In this document: in pieces, positions 16,353 through 25,258 of the stretch
Numbering within the stretch: position 1 is the stretch's first letter
Layout: the number at the start of each line of letters is the position of its first letter
NCBI GenBank assembly: GCA_900552645.1
Contig: USAN01000001.1
Coordinates: 310,001-374,000, forward strand
Origin: an uncultured Bacteroides sp.
GTDB lineage: Bacteria; Bacteroidota; Bacteroidia; Bacteroidales; Bacteroidaceae
Direction: 5' to 3'
DNA: 64,000 bases
Position numbers and translations under genes: made by a program
The notes under the pieces: generated by a model
Told to the model about the DNA's origin: nothing
The model's database searches: none
Seen by the model: the letters and a program-made list of their open reading frames with translations, nothing else

Positions 16353-18596
16353 TCAATCATCCTCAATATACCGGATAGCTTCTTCCATCCACAAATCCTT
16401 GCCATCGCGAATATCTTCTACAGTCTCTCGTATCGGAATATCTATTTTCACGCCTTTTCTTTGGAATGGCTCCCAATCAGGGTAATACATGCCATTTGCC
16501 GAATATGAAAAATTAATCCCCATAGGTAAATTGAAGTGGCTGACAGGTCCTATGGCCCCTGCACTTGGTGTTCCTATTACTTTACTGTCAACTGCATTCC
16601 GGTATGACATGGTTCGAGCTTCTCCCACACTCATTGTTGCATGATCGACAAGGATAGCGACTTTCCCCGTGAAGTGAGCCGGATTGTCCGTTCCTGTTAT
16701 TATCTTATCATTACAAATGAAATTGCCGGGATTCGACTTGTCATTAACGGATGACCAAAGATAAACAACCTCTTTCGGAAGCAACCACCTTATTAAAGCG
16801 TCATTTACTGCGAAGCGTTGTCCCTGATGATGTCTCATATCAATAATAACTCCTTTGGCCGATTGACTCCTTGCAATAAAATCTACAATGCTATCATCGG
16901 GCATAGTATTTATATTGATATATGCTATGTTTTTTGAGTCAAGCTTATACTTCTCAACAAAATCGTCACCAAACATGGGAGTCAAGGGCTGTTTCCCTTT
17001 GTATGGAGTCGCATCAATCATGGTTGTTTCTTCTTTGCCGAAACGCATATAAGTCACCGAAATCGCAGAGTTCTTTGTCACCAACAACTGGTATAGAATC
17101 GAATTAATCAAGTTGGAAGGAACGGAAGCATATACATAGCGTGCTTTCTGCTTGATTATAGAATCAATATTTTGATTATCAATTCTAAGAATAATATCTC
17201 CCTTTTCAAGCTCACCGACTGAAGATTCGGAAACAACCACTTGATGGTCAAACGTGTAGGTCAACCGAACCGGCAAAATAGAATAATCCGATATAGAACC
17301 GGAAAATAAATCGGAAGACGAGGTGTAATGTGTATGTGAATCATTGATACAAGTAAATAATTCGCGCAAAGTATATTCATAATCTTCCTTACTTCCTGGC
17401 TCAACAAAACGAGGTATAAATTCTTTCAGAAGTGAGTACCAAGGCCGATCTGTGATTTCAACGAAGGGGAAATTATATTCCATCGCATTCCAGAACTTAA
17501 ACAAAGTCAATATACGAAAGCCTTGATCTTTCCAAGGAATATCTACATATCGGGGTTCCCGACTTTTATTCATGTCAGTGATTGTAGCATAAGTCTGTAT
17601 ATAATAATGTGTATGATTGCGTTTGGCATTTCGTATCTTGTCGAATTTAGCTACTAACTCATCACCAAACATTGTCCTATCGTAAATCCAATCCAAATTG
17701 ATTACACGGGAATACATGGACGAATCGGAAATACTATAATCTTTGGTCTCCTTTATTTCCCCATACTTATCAATCCAACTATTGAAGAGCTTATTTCTCT
17801 CTTTTTTGTTTCTTGCGTCGGCAATCTGTGGAAGCACTCTGAAGAGTTCATAATCCCAGTTGTAGTTTCCTTTTGCGACTTCCGGGTGGTAATATTTCAA
17901 GAAACCCCACACTTTTCCAAGAATCTCCAGATTTTCTATCATTAAAGGCGACAAAGACGAGAGCCGGATGCCGGATGCTTTATCGAACTCCCTGTCATCA
18001 TCGGCCTTATGCTTTACATTTACATAATCACTTAACGGTTTATTATCGAAATATGCCTTGCAGTCGTTAAGCCAAATTTTGGTATTGCTTCCTGAGGTGA
18101 GAGCATATACAAATATTGCTCCCACATTCGGTTTAACCGCTTCTTTAATGGAGAACGCCTGCCACCCTCCTGCATTGACAGATTGGTCAGTTGCTATTTT
18201 TGAGCACGTAGTACCCCGCTTGAAGCTATTGGTCGGGTTTACATAAACTTGTTGAATCCCGATATATAAGTCTGCTTTATTGTCAGTGTCAAATCTATAT
18301 TTACACTCAAAGGTGATAGAATCTGCCTCGATATCATCCATACGAATGTAATATCCCGCAAAAAGTTGCGTAGGAGAGGACGACGACGTCAGACACAATG
18401 ATTTATAACCATCCCAAGTGGTTGCAGAATCCACAAAACACTCATTACCGGTCAAATACCAGCCATTCAGATGATTTGATACCGGTTCGTAGTTCAGTGA
18501 AGCATTCTTAAAAGACAGAGTAGCATCTTCTTGTTGTTGCTGTGCAAAAAGAGAAAAAGATGTCAATAATAAAAAAAAGACTAACTTATTTTTCAT
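16353..18596 (-). CDS. Secreted S41 family (C-terminal processing) serine protease
   Basis: 747 aa. Signal peptide MKNKLVFFLLLTSFSLFAQ. Residues about 25-195 are a beta-rich domain resembling a carbohydrate- or ligand-binding jelly roll (GWYLTGNECF, then YRFDTDNKADLYIGI and a WLNDCKAYFD end). A helical S41 N-terminal region follows (LEILGKVWGFLKYYHPEVAK). A PDZ-like piece (VGELEKGDIILRIDNQNID) precedes the catalytic domain with the likely nucleophile near Ser656 (ILVDHATMSVGEART) and IGTPSAGAIGPVS. It is the last gene of the cassette and overlaps the radical SAM gene by 4 bp. In Bacteroidetes, S41 proteases often accompany secreted peptide systems; the substrate here is unknown. AT-rich compared with the ICE. 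Confidence 0.85.
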   Translation of the reverse strand: MKNKLVFFLLLTSFSLFAQQQQEDATLSFKNASLNYEPVSNHLNGWYLTGNECFVDSATTWDGYKSLCLTSSSSPTQLFAGYYIRMDDIEADSITFECKYRFDTDNKADLYIGIQQVYVNPTNSFKRGTTCSKIATDQSVNAGGWQAFSIKEAVKPNVGAIFVYALTSGSNTKIWLNDCKAYFDNKPLSDYVNVKHKADDDREFDKASGIRLSSLSPLMIENLEILGKVWGFLKYYHPEVAKGNYNWDYELFRVLPQIADARNKKERNKLFNSWIDKYGEIKETKDYSISDSSMYSRVINLDWIYDRTMFGDELVAKFDKIRNAKRNHTHYYIQTYATITDMNKSREPRYVDIPWKDQGFRILTLFKFWNAMEYNFPFVEITDRPWYSLLKEFIPRFVEPGSKEDYEYTLRELFTCINDSHTHYTSSSDLFSGSISDYSILPVRLTYTFDHQVVVSESSVGELEKGDIILRIDNQNIDSIIKQKARYVYASVPSNLINSILYQLLVTKNSAISVTYMRFGKEETTMIDATPYKGKQPLTPMFGDDFVEKYKLDSKNIAYININTMPDDSIVDFIARSQSAKGVIIDMRHHQGQRFAVNDALIRWLLPKEVVYLWSSVNDKSNPGNFICNDKIITGTDNPAHFTGKVAILVDHATMSVGEARTMSYRNAVDSKVIGTPSAGAIGPVSHFNLPMGINFSYSANGMYYPDWEPFQRKGVKIDIPIRETVEDIRDGKDLWMEEAIRYIEDD

Positions 18597-20503
18597 ATTA
18601 CGTCGTTTGTATTTATTACAGTAACAATCTCAGAATAATTTTCTGTAGCATAAATCAATCGAATTGACTTCAATTCTTCTAGTACATGAATCAATTCAAT
18701 ATTTAAAATCTTTTCCTTGAATTTATTTTCAATCTCAAGCTGCAGTTCATTTATTGTTATAACTGCGTCATTTGCCTTTAACAAGATAAACCAATCTAAT
18801 GATTCTATATCAAATTCGAACGTATTAATAATTACATTATTTAATCGTTCGTTATAGATTATGTTTGTTCCTCTTTTTAACAATTGATAAGTGTAATCAT
18901 TATTCAGATAGTGTTCTTCAACTTGTTGAAATAATGTCCATAAAGGATTTGTTCTATCATTAATAATTTCCACAATTGAGGGCTTTAAACTCTTCTTTTT
19001 AAATACACTTTTTGGTAATGCATCTATAAAATTATTAGCTCCCCACAAATGAAGTTGATTTTCCACTTCTTTATAATAGCGACTTGAAGACATTACAGCA
19101 AGCGATGTTATGTTGTGGTGAAAGCCTTTCCGATCAAGAAAAAAACGCATTACATGCAGATTATCGATTGATTCGAAAATATCCTCATCAGTTTCTTCTA
19201 ACAAACCTCTTATCACATTGGCACCACTAACATTTATTTTGTATTGGATAGCAAATTTTATAAAGAGCAGATTACTTGCAAAAGTGTTTTTTTTATCAAT
19301 CTTATTCAACAAAGAGCTACTTGGAGATTCAGACCCAATTTGCACACTAAGAAAGCCTGCCAATGCCATCTTCCTTATAGTAGATGAGTGAATACCTTTA
19401 GTTATAATTTCTGCCAAAATAATAGAAAAGTCGGGATATTTCTCTTTAAACAAAATAAGATGGTCTAATAACACATTAAATTCCTCTTGATTTTTTCCTA
19501 TAATATCATTATCCAAAAACATAAAATGTAATGGGTTGTACAATTCCTGCATGTATTGAATTTCCTCGATTAACTTAGGAATCGATTTTTGCCTATATTT
19601 ATATCCGGTATTTAAATAACAAAAATGACACCTTCTCCAATGACAACCACGACTTGATTCAATCGGCATAAGAATCTTCAAATCATTTAAAAAATTATAT
19701 TTCTCTCTTTGCTCAAAGTAATCTGAAAAATCAGGTCTGACTTCAATATCCGAAAGATCGATATAATTTTTATTACGATTGGTAGAGGTTCTTATTTTCC
19801 CATTTTGACGATAAGCGGTATTAATCAGTTTTTCATGATTCATATCCGTTAAAGGTACGTTCTTCAATAATTCTTTCGAAAGAACAGTCAAAGAGTACTC
19901 ACCTTCACCCCAAATGGCATAATCAAATTGATCGAAATTTTCAAGAAAAGCAACCGAAGATAATTCTGTCCCTATACCTCCTATAACAATGACACAGTCT
20001 TGGTCTTTTTTCTTCAATTTTTCAGCAATGACGGATGCATAAATCCATTGATATAAACTAACAGACATACCATAATATAGGATATCAGGAGAATAAATAT
20101 CAGCAATGACTTCATCAAGAAGTAAATCAAACTTTTCAGCAAACTGTTTCATGTGATCATCAAATTCATCTGAAGTCAATCCCATGTTTTGAGGTTTTAA
20201 CAACATCAATTTTGTTTTGACTAAATTATATGTCACAAGATCATTGCTTTTTATTGCTAAAAAATTATAAATAAGCATTAAAGAGTCGCCTTCTTGTATA
20301 CTTTCTGAAACATTTCTCCATAGAAAATCACTCTGCATTTTTGAAAAAATCATATTCCAATAAATGACTTTTGATTCAAATCCTTGGAATTTAAGGAATT
20401 GTTTCAATATTGACAAAGCAGGTGATGGTGAATCTACTCGGGCTGGAGTAAACCAGTTAAATACAATTCTATTTTCCCTTTCTGAAGTTCTCATTAGCAT
20501 CAT
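18593..20503 (-). CDS. Radical SAM protein with N-terminal B12-binding-like region (putative peptide maturase)
   Basis: 636 aa. Residues about 130-215 look like the Rossmann-type cobalamin-binding domain that precedes many radical SAM enzymes (DILYYGMSVSLYQWIYASVI, CVIVIGGIGTE, DYAIWGEGEYS), though no DxHxxG is present. The radical SAM core follows: IESSRGCHWRRCHFCYLN carries Cys287, Cys292 and Cys295 in a CX4CX2C arrangement instead of the canonical CX3CX2C. Next come FMFLDNDIIG, LSVQIGSESPS and SGANVIRGLLEET. Overall order resembles RiPP-maturation radical SAM proteins, which modify peptides in the cytoplasm. It overlaps the glycosyltransferase by 35 bp and the S41 gene by 4 bp, so all are co-translated. 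A methylthiotransferase-like or lipid-directed role cannot be excluded. Confidence 0.75.
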   Translation of the reverse strand: MMLMRTSERENRIVFNWFTPARVDSPSPALSILKQFLKFQGFESKVIYWNMIFSKMQSDFLWRNVSESIQEGDSLMLIYNFLAIKSNDLVTYNLVKTKLMLLKPQNMGLTSDEFDDHMKQFAEKFDLLLDEVIADIYSPDILYYGMSVSLYQWIYASVIAEKLKKKDQDCVIVIGGIGTELSSVAFLENFDQFDYAIWGEGEYSLTVLSKELLKNVPLTDMNHEKLINTAYRQNGKIRTSTNRNKNYIDLSDIEVRPDFSDYFEQREKYNFLNDLKILMPIESSRGCHWRRCHFCYLNTGYKYRQKSIPKLIEEIQYMQELYNPLHFMFLDNDIIGKNQEEFNVLLDHLILFKEKYPDFSIILAEIITKGIHSSTIRKMALAGFLSVQIGSESPSSSLLNKIDKKNTFASNLLFIKFAIQYKINVSGANVIRGLLEETDEDIFESIDNLHVMRFFLDRKGFHHNITSLAVMSSSRYYKEVENQLHLWGANNFIDALPKSVFKKKSLKPSIVEIINDRTNPLWTLFQQVEEHYLNNDYTYQLLKRGTNIIYNERLNNVIINTFEFDIESLDWFILLKANDAVITINELQLEIENKFKEKILNIELIHVLEELKSIRLIYATENYSEIVTVINTNDVI

Positions 20504-21422
20504 ATAAATAATTAATTTTCCGATTAGATATTTTTTTCAAATAGACTTTTTTGTTTATAATATCATTTTTATTAAGAAAGAATTCTTCAAGTACATTACT
20601 AAAAAGTTCTTTACCATATTTTTCTTTTATGGTTTTCATAAACCCTAAAACCTCATGAATATCATCAAAAAACAATTCTGCTAAAAAGAATTGATTATAA
20701 AAGAATTCTATTGTTTTCGATTCATAAGGTACTTGTTCTTTTGATCTGAATATGTGTCCAAACGTAACACTCTTTATCAATTTACAGCTTCCTCCTTCCA
20801 GCCATACTTTGATGCTTATGAACTGTTCATCCATACCATAAGATTTCAAACCCTTTAATCCCTGCAGATATTTCCAATAACTTTTATTACATGCATACGA
20901 AGCTCCTAAAACACATGGAATTTCAGAAGTTTCATTTAAAGTTAAAGAATGAGTTAACCAATTCGCAGATAAATCATCAAAATTGAAATAAGCACCGCAC
21001 CCTTCCCTGTTTTTTTCTGTTTCAAGTAAACTACCTTTTTCATCAAGTGCCAAAGTCTTACAACAAAACAAAGCTCTCTGATCCTTTTGCAGTTCTTTAA
21101 CTATCAAAGCAACCCAGTCATTCTGAAAAACCCTCATGTGGGCATCCAACAACAAGAAATGTTGGGTGGAACAAATCTCAACTCCTTCGTCACGTGAAAA
21201 AGCCACACCCTTTCTTTCAGAATGTTCGATATAAGTTGCATCAAATTGCTGCGCAATACTTTGATAATTATAACCATCCGAAGAAGCATCGTTAATTAGT
21301 ATGATATTAAAATCATCAACTGAGTTTTCACGCAAATTTTTAACCGTATTATAAACCTCTTCACCTTCGTTTAGAAAAGGAATGATCAGAGTCAATTCAT
21401 TATCATATGTACGCTGTTTCAT
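20469..21422 (-). CDS. Family 2/27-like glycosyltransferase with polypeptide GalNAc-transferase motifs
   Basis: 317 aa. GT-A fold: LTLIIPFLNEGEEVYNTVKN, INDASSDG (residues 43-50) and a metal-binding DAH at 93-95 (FLLLDAHMRV) in place of the usual DxD. Further on are YGMDEQFISIKVWLEGG (195-211) and FGHIFR (221-226). The DxH motif, the W-x-GG segment and GHxFR are the signatures of animal polypeptide N-acetylgalactosaminyltransferases and related bacterial enzymes. This points to O-glycosylation of a peptide or protein, probably in the cytoplasm since there is no signal or membrane segment. It overlaps the radical SAM gene, so the two probably act on the same substrate. The sugar donor cannot be read from sequence. 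Confidence 0.78.
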   Translation of the reverse strand: MKQRTYDNELTLIIPFLNEGEEVYNTVKNLRENSVDDFNIILINDASSDGYNYQSIAQQFDATYIEHSERKGVAFSRDEGVEICSTQHFLLLDAHMRVFQNDWVALIVKELQKDQRALFCCKTLALDEKGSLLETEKNREGCGAYFNFDDLSANWLTHSLTLNETSEIPCVLGASYACNKSYWKYLQGLKGLKSYGMDEQFISIKVWLEGGSCKLIKSVTFGHIFRSKEQVPYESKTIEFFYNQFFLAELFFDDIHEVLGFMKTIKEKYGKELFSNVLEEFFLNKNDIINKKVYLKKISNRKINYLYDANENFRKGK

Positions 21423-21459
21423 TGGCTAATCAGAAATTATTTATATAAACCCACGTATT

Positions 21460-22827
21460 TTACTCGTCAAACGATAAATACATATCTCTGAGATTCAGAG
21501 TCAGTTTATCGAAATACATCAATACATCCTGCCCCAAATGACCATCATAATTTGTAAGGAACGAAAGTTTACCAGTTAACACTTTGATGGTTGGAACTGT
21601 CATCTTTTGTCCTCCGATTTTCAATGGGACATTTTTCAATTCATACACTTCGTTATCGACAAAACCATCTATTCCACCCCGCCGTATGGTATTTAAAGTT
21701 CCCTTTTCTTTTATTTCATCCGTATGCGCAGCAAAATAATTGGCGGAAAATTTGCTTGTATTGGCACCTGTATCCAATACAAAAAGTACCGTATTGCGAT
21801 TTGCTTCCAATTGAACAATCGGCATGGCGAAATCCAAAAACAGATTGCGTGAATTACATTTCCGGGGGTGAGCAACTACCGTAATACTTTTATTCTTGCA
21901 GATTACTATTTTCTTCATTTGGTTCATGACAGGAAAACCTATAATGCCATGAATCACATAATTGGCTTCCGGAAACGAGAGTGATTCGTCAGGCATTATC
22001 TTGAAAACGACGTTTTCAAACATTAAGTCGCCAATCCGCAGTTTGTCTGCTAAGCCCACCTTTAATTGCACTTTCTTGTCTACTGCTCCTGTTGCACTTG
22101 CTTCTGAATTGAGCATCCGGATTCCCATTCGCCGGGCACTACTCTCGGATATAACGTTCGATGCCCCTGTATCAAAAATAAAATTTTCCGTTTGCCCACC
22201 ACTTGATACATTTATTATCATGTGATTGTATTGATTGAGAGAGACCGGAATACTTACGTCAGTAGTTATATGCATTTTTTGTGCAGGAAACTCTTTTACC
22301 GCCTTGACGAAATTGTAATATTCTCCACGCAGCATATCCAACCATACACTATCTACGACATAACCATATTTGTCTATGGCTATCTTTAATGCTTCGGCAG
22401 CCCGGCTGTAACGATATTGTTTAAACAGGTTATCGTACTTGATTACAAAGACATTATGAAGAAGTGCATCGTTCAAAGATTTATTATAATTGACAAGTAA
22501 CTTGTCGATAGTCTGCAATGATTGCTCAGTTTGATTGAAGGCATTCTGCAAATTAGCTTCAAGATACAATACAATGTGTGGAGATAATTCAGACCTTTTT
22601 TCTTGCAACAAAGTTTCAAGTTTGAAAAAGTCTTTTTTGTCAAGCATTCGAAGCAAGTGCAACTCTGTCGACAGACTGTCTGATACAGATATCGTCTCCA
22701 TTTTTTTTGTGTATTTTTGCCGGGCCTCTGTTATAGAATTGCTTTTTATGGTATATGTTCCAAACAATAAAATGGCATAAAGGAATATGAAATTAATAAG
22801 TAGTTTCGATTTATGCTTCATAGTCAT
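21460..22827 (-). CDS. Membrane-anchored double-domain retropepsin-like aspartic protease
   Basis: 455 aa; ATGs at 22827 and 22821 are both possible. One N-terminal hydrophobic segment (LLINFIFLYAILLFGTYTI) acts as signal or anchor. Residues 45-185 are helical repeats of TPR-like character. Two aspartic-protease half-domains follow, each with the catalytic triplet: FIFDTGASNVIS (Asp219) and LFVLDTGANTSKFS (Asp352), with IIGFPVMN and HLGQDVLMYF as the later family motifs. Two DTG sites in one chain could make an intramolecular dimer. It is the first gene of the four-gene cassette, 37 bp before the glycosyltransferase. With the S41 protease it may process or degrade the modified product outside the cytoplasm; this is inference. 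Confidence 0.83.
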   Translation of the reverse strand: MTMKHKSKLLINFIFLYAILLFGTYTIKSNSITEARQKYTKKMETISVSDSLSTELHLLRMLDKKDFFKLETLLQEKRSELSPHIVLYLEANLQNAFNQTEQSLQTIDKLLVNYNKSLNDALLHNVFVIKYDNLFKQYRYSRAAEALKIAIDKYGYVVDSVWLDMLRGEYYNFVKAVKEFPAQKMHITTDVSIPVSLNQYNHMIINVSSGGQTENFIFDTGASNVISESSARRMGIRMLNSEASATGAVDKKVQLKVGLADKLRIGDLMFENVVFKIMPDESLSFPEANYVIHGIIGFPVMNQMKKIVICKNKSITVVAHPRKCNSRNLFLDFAMPIVQLEANRNTVLFVLDTGANTSKFSANYFAAHTDEIKEKGTLNTIRRGGIDGFVDNEVYELKNVPLKIGGQKMTVPTIKVLTGKLSFLTNYDGHLGQDVLMYFDKLTLNLRDMYLSFDE

Positions 22828-22857
22828 TCGTTTTAAAAAGGTAATATCAATTGTTAC

Positions 22858-22865
22858 AAAGATAA
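22858..22865 (-). promoter_or_regulatory. -7 promoter box of the radical SAM/protease cassette
   Basis: Minus strand TATCTTTG, a perfect TAnnTTTG, 31 bp before the ATG at 22827. It sits in the AT-rich DNA just inside the foreign segment, so the cassette brings its own promoter. No clear -33 TTTG was found. Confidence 0.55.
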
Positions 22866-22912
22866 ATTATTTACATGAATCTACCGCATAAATATGTTAC
22901 ATCTTTCTTTGC

Positions 22913-23062
22913 CTATGTTACATTTTGTAGAAAAATACCCTGTTTCCCCCAGAAATAGGCAGGATAAAGTGGTTTGCAATAAACCATGGATGGGGCGGTG
23001 TTTGAAGGCATAGAGATAAAGGCAAGCAGGACGGTGACAAATGTTCTGAGCTTATTTCGCAT
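22913..23062 (-). CDS. Truncated signal-peptide ORF at the insertion edge
   Basis: An ATG at 23062 overlaps the end of the coupling-protein gene, whose stop is at 23052-23054. The frame gives MRNKLRTFVTVLLAFISMPS, a good signal peptide, then NTAPSMVYC and 20 unrelated-looking residues to a TAG at 22913. It appears to be the 5' end of the next ICE gene downstream of the coupling protein, cut at about 22985 where the GC-rich ICE sequence gives way to AT-rich cassette DNA. The rest of that gene was not found on the other side of the insertion. A genuine small secreted peptide is possible but less likely. Confidence 0.4.
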   Translation of the reverse strand: MRNKLRTFVTVLLAFISMPSNTAPSMVYCKPLYPAYFWGKQGIFLQNVT

Positions 23063-25238
23063 GGGTTCTCCGCTGTATTTCCGCTATCATTGTTTTTACC
23101 TCGATTCCCACGCGTAGGAAGTTCTTGTACAGCACACGCTCACGTTCCTCCTTTGACAGGAAGGTGTAGAACTTGGGCAGTTCAACATACCCGGCTTCCT
23201 CCTTAGCTATTTCCGCCATGTCGAAATCCGTCTTACAGAAAAACTTGGTGGTCTGGAACTCTTCCGATTCTTGGATGTTCATGCTGTCGCCTCGTCCTAT
23301 CTTGGTCTTTACGAAATCCCGTGCCGTCTGTCCGCATATCCAGCCTGTCGGCATATCGGAAATTTTACTTGCCGGCACAAGGCTGTCAAGGTTCTCGTTC
23401 AGATTGATCGAAGTCTTATCACGGTCGATGGTAACACCTCTCTTGAGTTGCACCACCTTACCGAAGATGTCATTCGACAGCCATTCCAGCGTCTCCTTGC
23501 TTCTCGCCGAACCGCTCACTACATTGCCCACTGTCGTGATGATTTTCTGCATTCCAACCTTGCCATAGTCGGCTTCAAGTTGCGGCAGCTCCTGGAAACC
23601 GAGCGTGACAGACACCTTGTTGCTTCGTGCCGTGCCTATCAGACGGTCTATCTTGTGGAAATACAGTGTTGGAAGCTCATCGACAATGATGCTTACCGGT
23701 ATGTTCTTTCCTTGCCCTGTGTTCACTCGTGTGACAAGGCGGTTCAGGATAAGGGCGTTCAACGCACCGATGATACTTTCCATTTCGGGATCGTTGGCGA
23801 TAAGCAGATAGGACGGGTTCTTCGGATCGCTGACCTTCAGGTCGAAGTCATCGCCGTCACGATGGAATATCCAGTACGATTCCTTGGTGGCAAGGCGTGA
23901 GGTATAGACGCGGAGCGTGCCTATCATTCCTTCCAACTGTTCCATCGCCTTGTTCTGCAAGGCGGTCTGGAACGGACCGAGCAACGGTGCCACCTCGTTG
24001 TCGGTCTGCAGCACATCGAAGATGGTCTGATAGCTCTGGTTTAGAAACGAGAGGATATGCGGCATGTCGCTGTACTTGCCGAGCCAGTAAGCAGGTTCCG
24101 TCACGGGACCGTCCTTGTATTCGCGCACGATGCCTGTCGGCTTCCATATCCTTGTCACCGGATCCTGCACCTTGTCGGCATAGAGCTGTCTGCCGGAGGA
24201 ATCATAGGGCTCTTTCTCATAGTTCACAAAGAAATAGATACAGGCCGCGAGAAAGTTGACGGCTGAGGTCTGGAAAAACTGATCGGAACCGCCGCCTCCC
24301 TCTTTCTTGCCTTTCTGCAGGGATTCCAGCAGGGTCTCTGCGGTCTCGCTGGCTGCGGCAAGATTAGGGACGTATTTCGCCTGTATGGGGTTCACGCGCC
24401 GGGAATACTCCACATCCACGAAGTTGATGATGTTGAACCGGCAGTTGGGCGGTGTCTTCCCCAATCGCTTGTTTTTCAGATAATGGTAGTAAAGCTTGGT
24501 GGCTAAGGTAGGGAACTTGTAATCATAGACCACCATTGCGAAACCTTTGGCGGAGTGCTGGCGCATGAACGGCTCGATGATGCTGAAAGTCTTACCCGAA
24601 CCGGGAGTACCCACGACCCAAGTGCCTCGGAACGGATTGGAGATGGACACACATCCTTTACGGAATTTCCCCTTGTAATAGAAGCGCATAGGGATGTTCA
24701 CCGAATACTTGTTCTCCACCGCTTCGGTAGCCTGCTCGAAGCTCTCGTTCTCAAAATTGAAGCGGTCTTTGAGCAATCCCTCTTTCAGGAACTTGGAGAT
24801 GTTGTCAAGGGCAACATGGATAAGCACCGCACCAACAACGGACAGTACCATATAGAGCCAGATGTTTACCTTCAGCGTATAGATGCGCGGCATTATTGAG
24901 AATCCAAAGAGCCACACGGACGCGACGACAAGCCCGACACCGCCGAGCAACGGATAGAGCACCCGTTTCCGGGCATCCATCTCAAGGTGTTTCTTGTTGC
25001 GCGTTCCCACACAGGTGACACAGATGAGCAGGAAGGTCGTCACCTTGGCATATATCAGGTTCCCGTCATGGTATATGAACCATGTCTTGATACGGCCATG
25101 GATATCCACGAGCACCCCGTTCCAATGGCCGAGCGTTTCCGGATCGGAGGCATACTCGAAAAATTCAAGTAGCAACGATACATAGACCGCCGCACGGAAT
25201 ATCTTGTAAAGTCCCTGTATTTCTTTTGTTTCTTCCAT
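23052..25238 (-). CDS. Type IV secretion coupling protein (TraG/VirD4/MobC-like ATPase)
   Basis: 728 aa. N-terminal membrane segments at about 12-30, 63-80, 96-115 and 125-145 are followed by a VirD4-type ATPase. Walker A is GTPGSGKT at 210-217 (TWVVGTPGSGKTFSIIEP); VVYDYKFP follows, and ISIIVDELPTLYFHKIDRLI is the Walker B region (PVSIIVDELPT). ARSNKVSVTLGFQELPQLEA is the typical C-terminal Gln motif. It couples relaxase-bound DNA to the transfer channel at the inner membrane. It is the last intact gene of the tra operon before the foreign insertion. No cognate ICE relaxase was found in the window, so that gene must lie elsewhere or be lost. Confidence 0.93.
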   Translation of the reverse strand: MEETKEIQGLYKIFRAAVYVSLLLEFFEYASDPETLGHWNGVLVDIHGRIKTWFIYHDGNLIYAKVTTFLLICVTCVGTRNKKHLEMDARKRVLYPLLGGVGLVVASVWLFGFSIMPRIYTLKVNIWLYMVLSVVGAVLIHVALDNISKFLKEGLLKDRFNFENESFEQATEAVENKYSVNIPMRFYYKGKFRKGCVSISNPFRGTWVVGTPGSGKTFSIIEPFMRQHSAKGFAMVVYDYKFPTLATKLYYHYLKNKRLGKTPPNCRFNIINFVDVEYSRRVNPIQAKYVPNLAAASETAETLLESLQKGKKEGGGGSDQFFQTSAVNFLAACIYFFVNYEKEPYDSSGRQLYADKVQDPVTRIWKPTGIVREYKDGPVTEPAYWLGKYSDMPHILSFLNQSYQTIFDVLQTDNEVAPLLGPFQTALQNKAMEQLEGMIGTLRVYTSRLATKESYWIFHRDGDDFDLKVSDPKNPSYLLIANDPEMESIIGALNALILNRLVTRVNTGQGKNIPVSIIVDELPTLYFHKIDRLIGTARSNKVSVTLGFQELPQLEADYGKVGMQKIITTVGNVVSGSARSKETLEWLSNDIFGKVVQLKRGVTIDRDKTSINLNENLDSLVPASKISDMPTGWICGQTARDFVKTKIGRGDSMNIQESEEFQTTKFFCKTDFDMAEIAKEEAGYVELPKFYTFLSKEERERVLYKNFLRVGIEVKTMIAEIQRRTHAK

Positions 25239-25258
25239 AGGTTCTGATTTCTTCCCTA

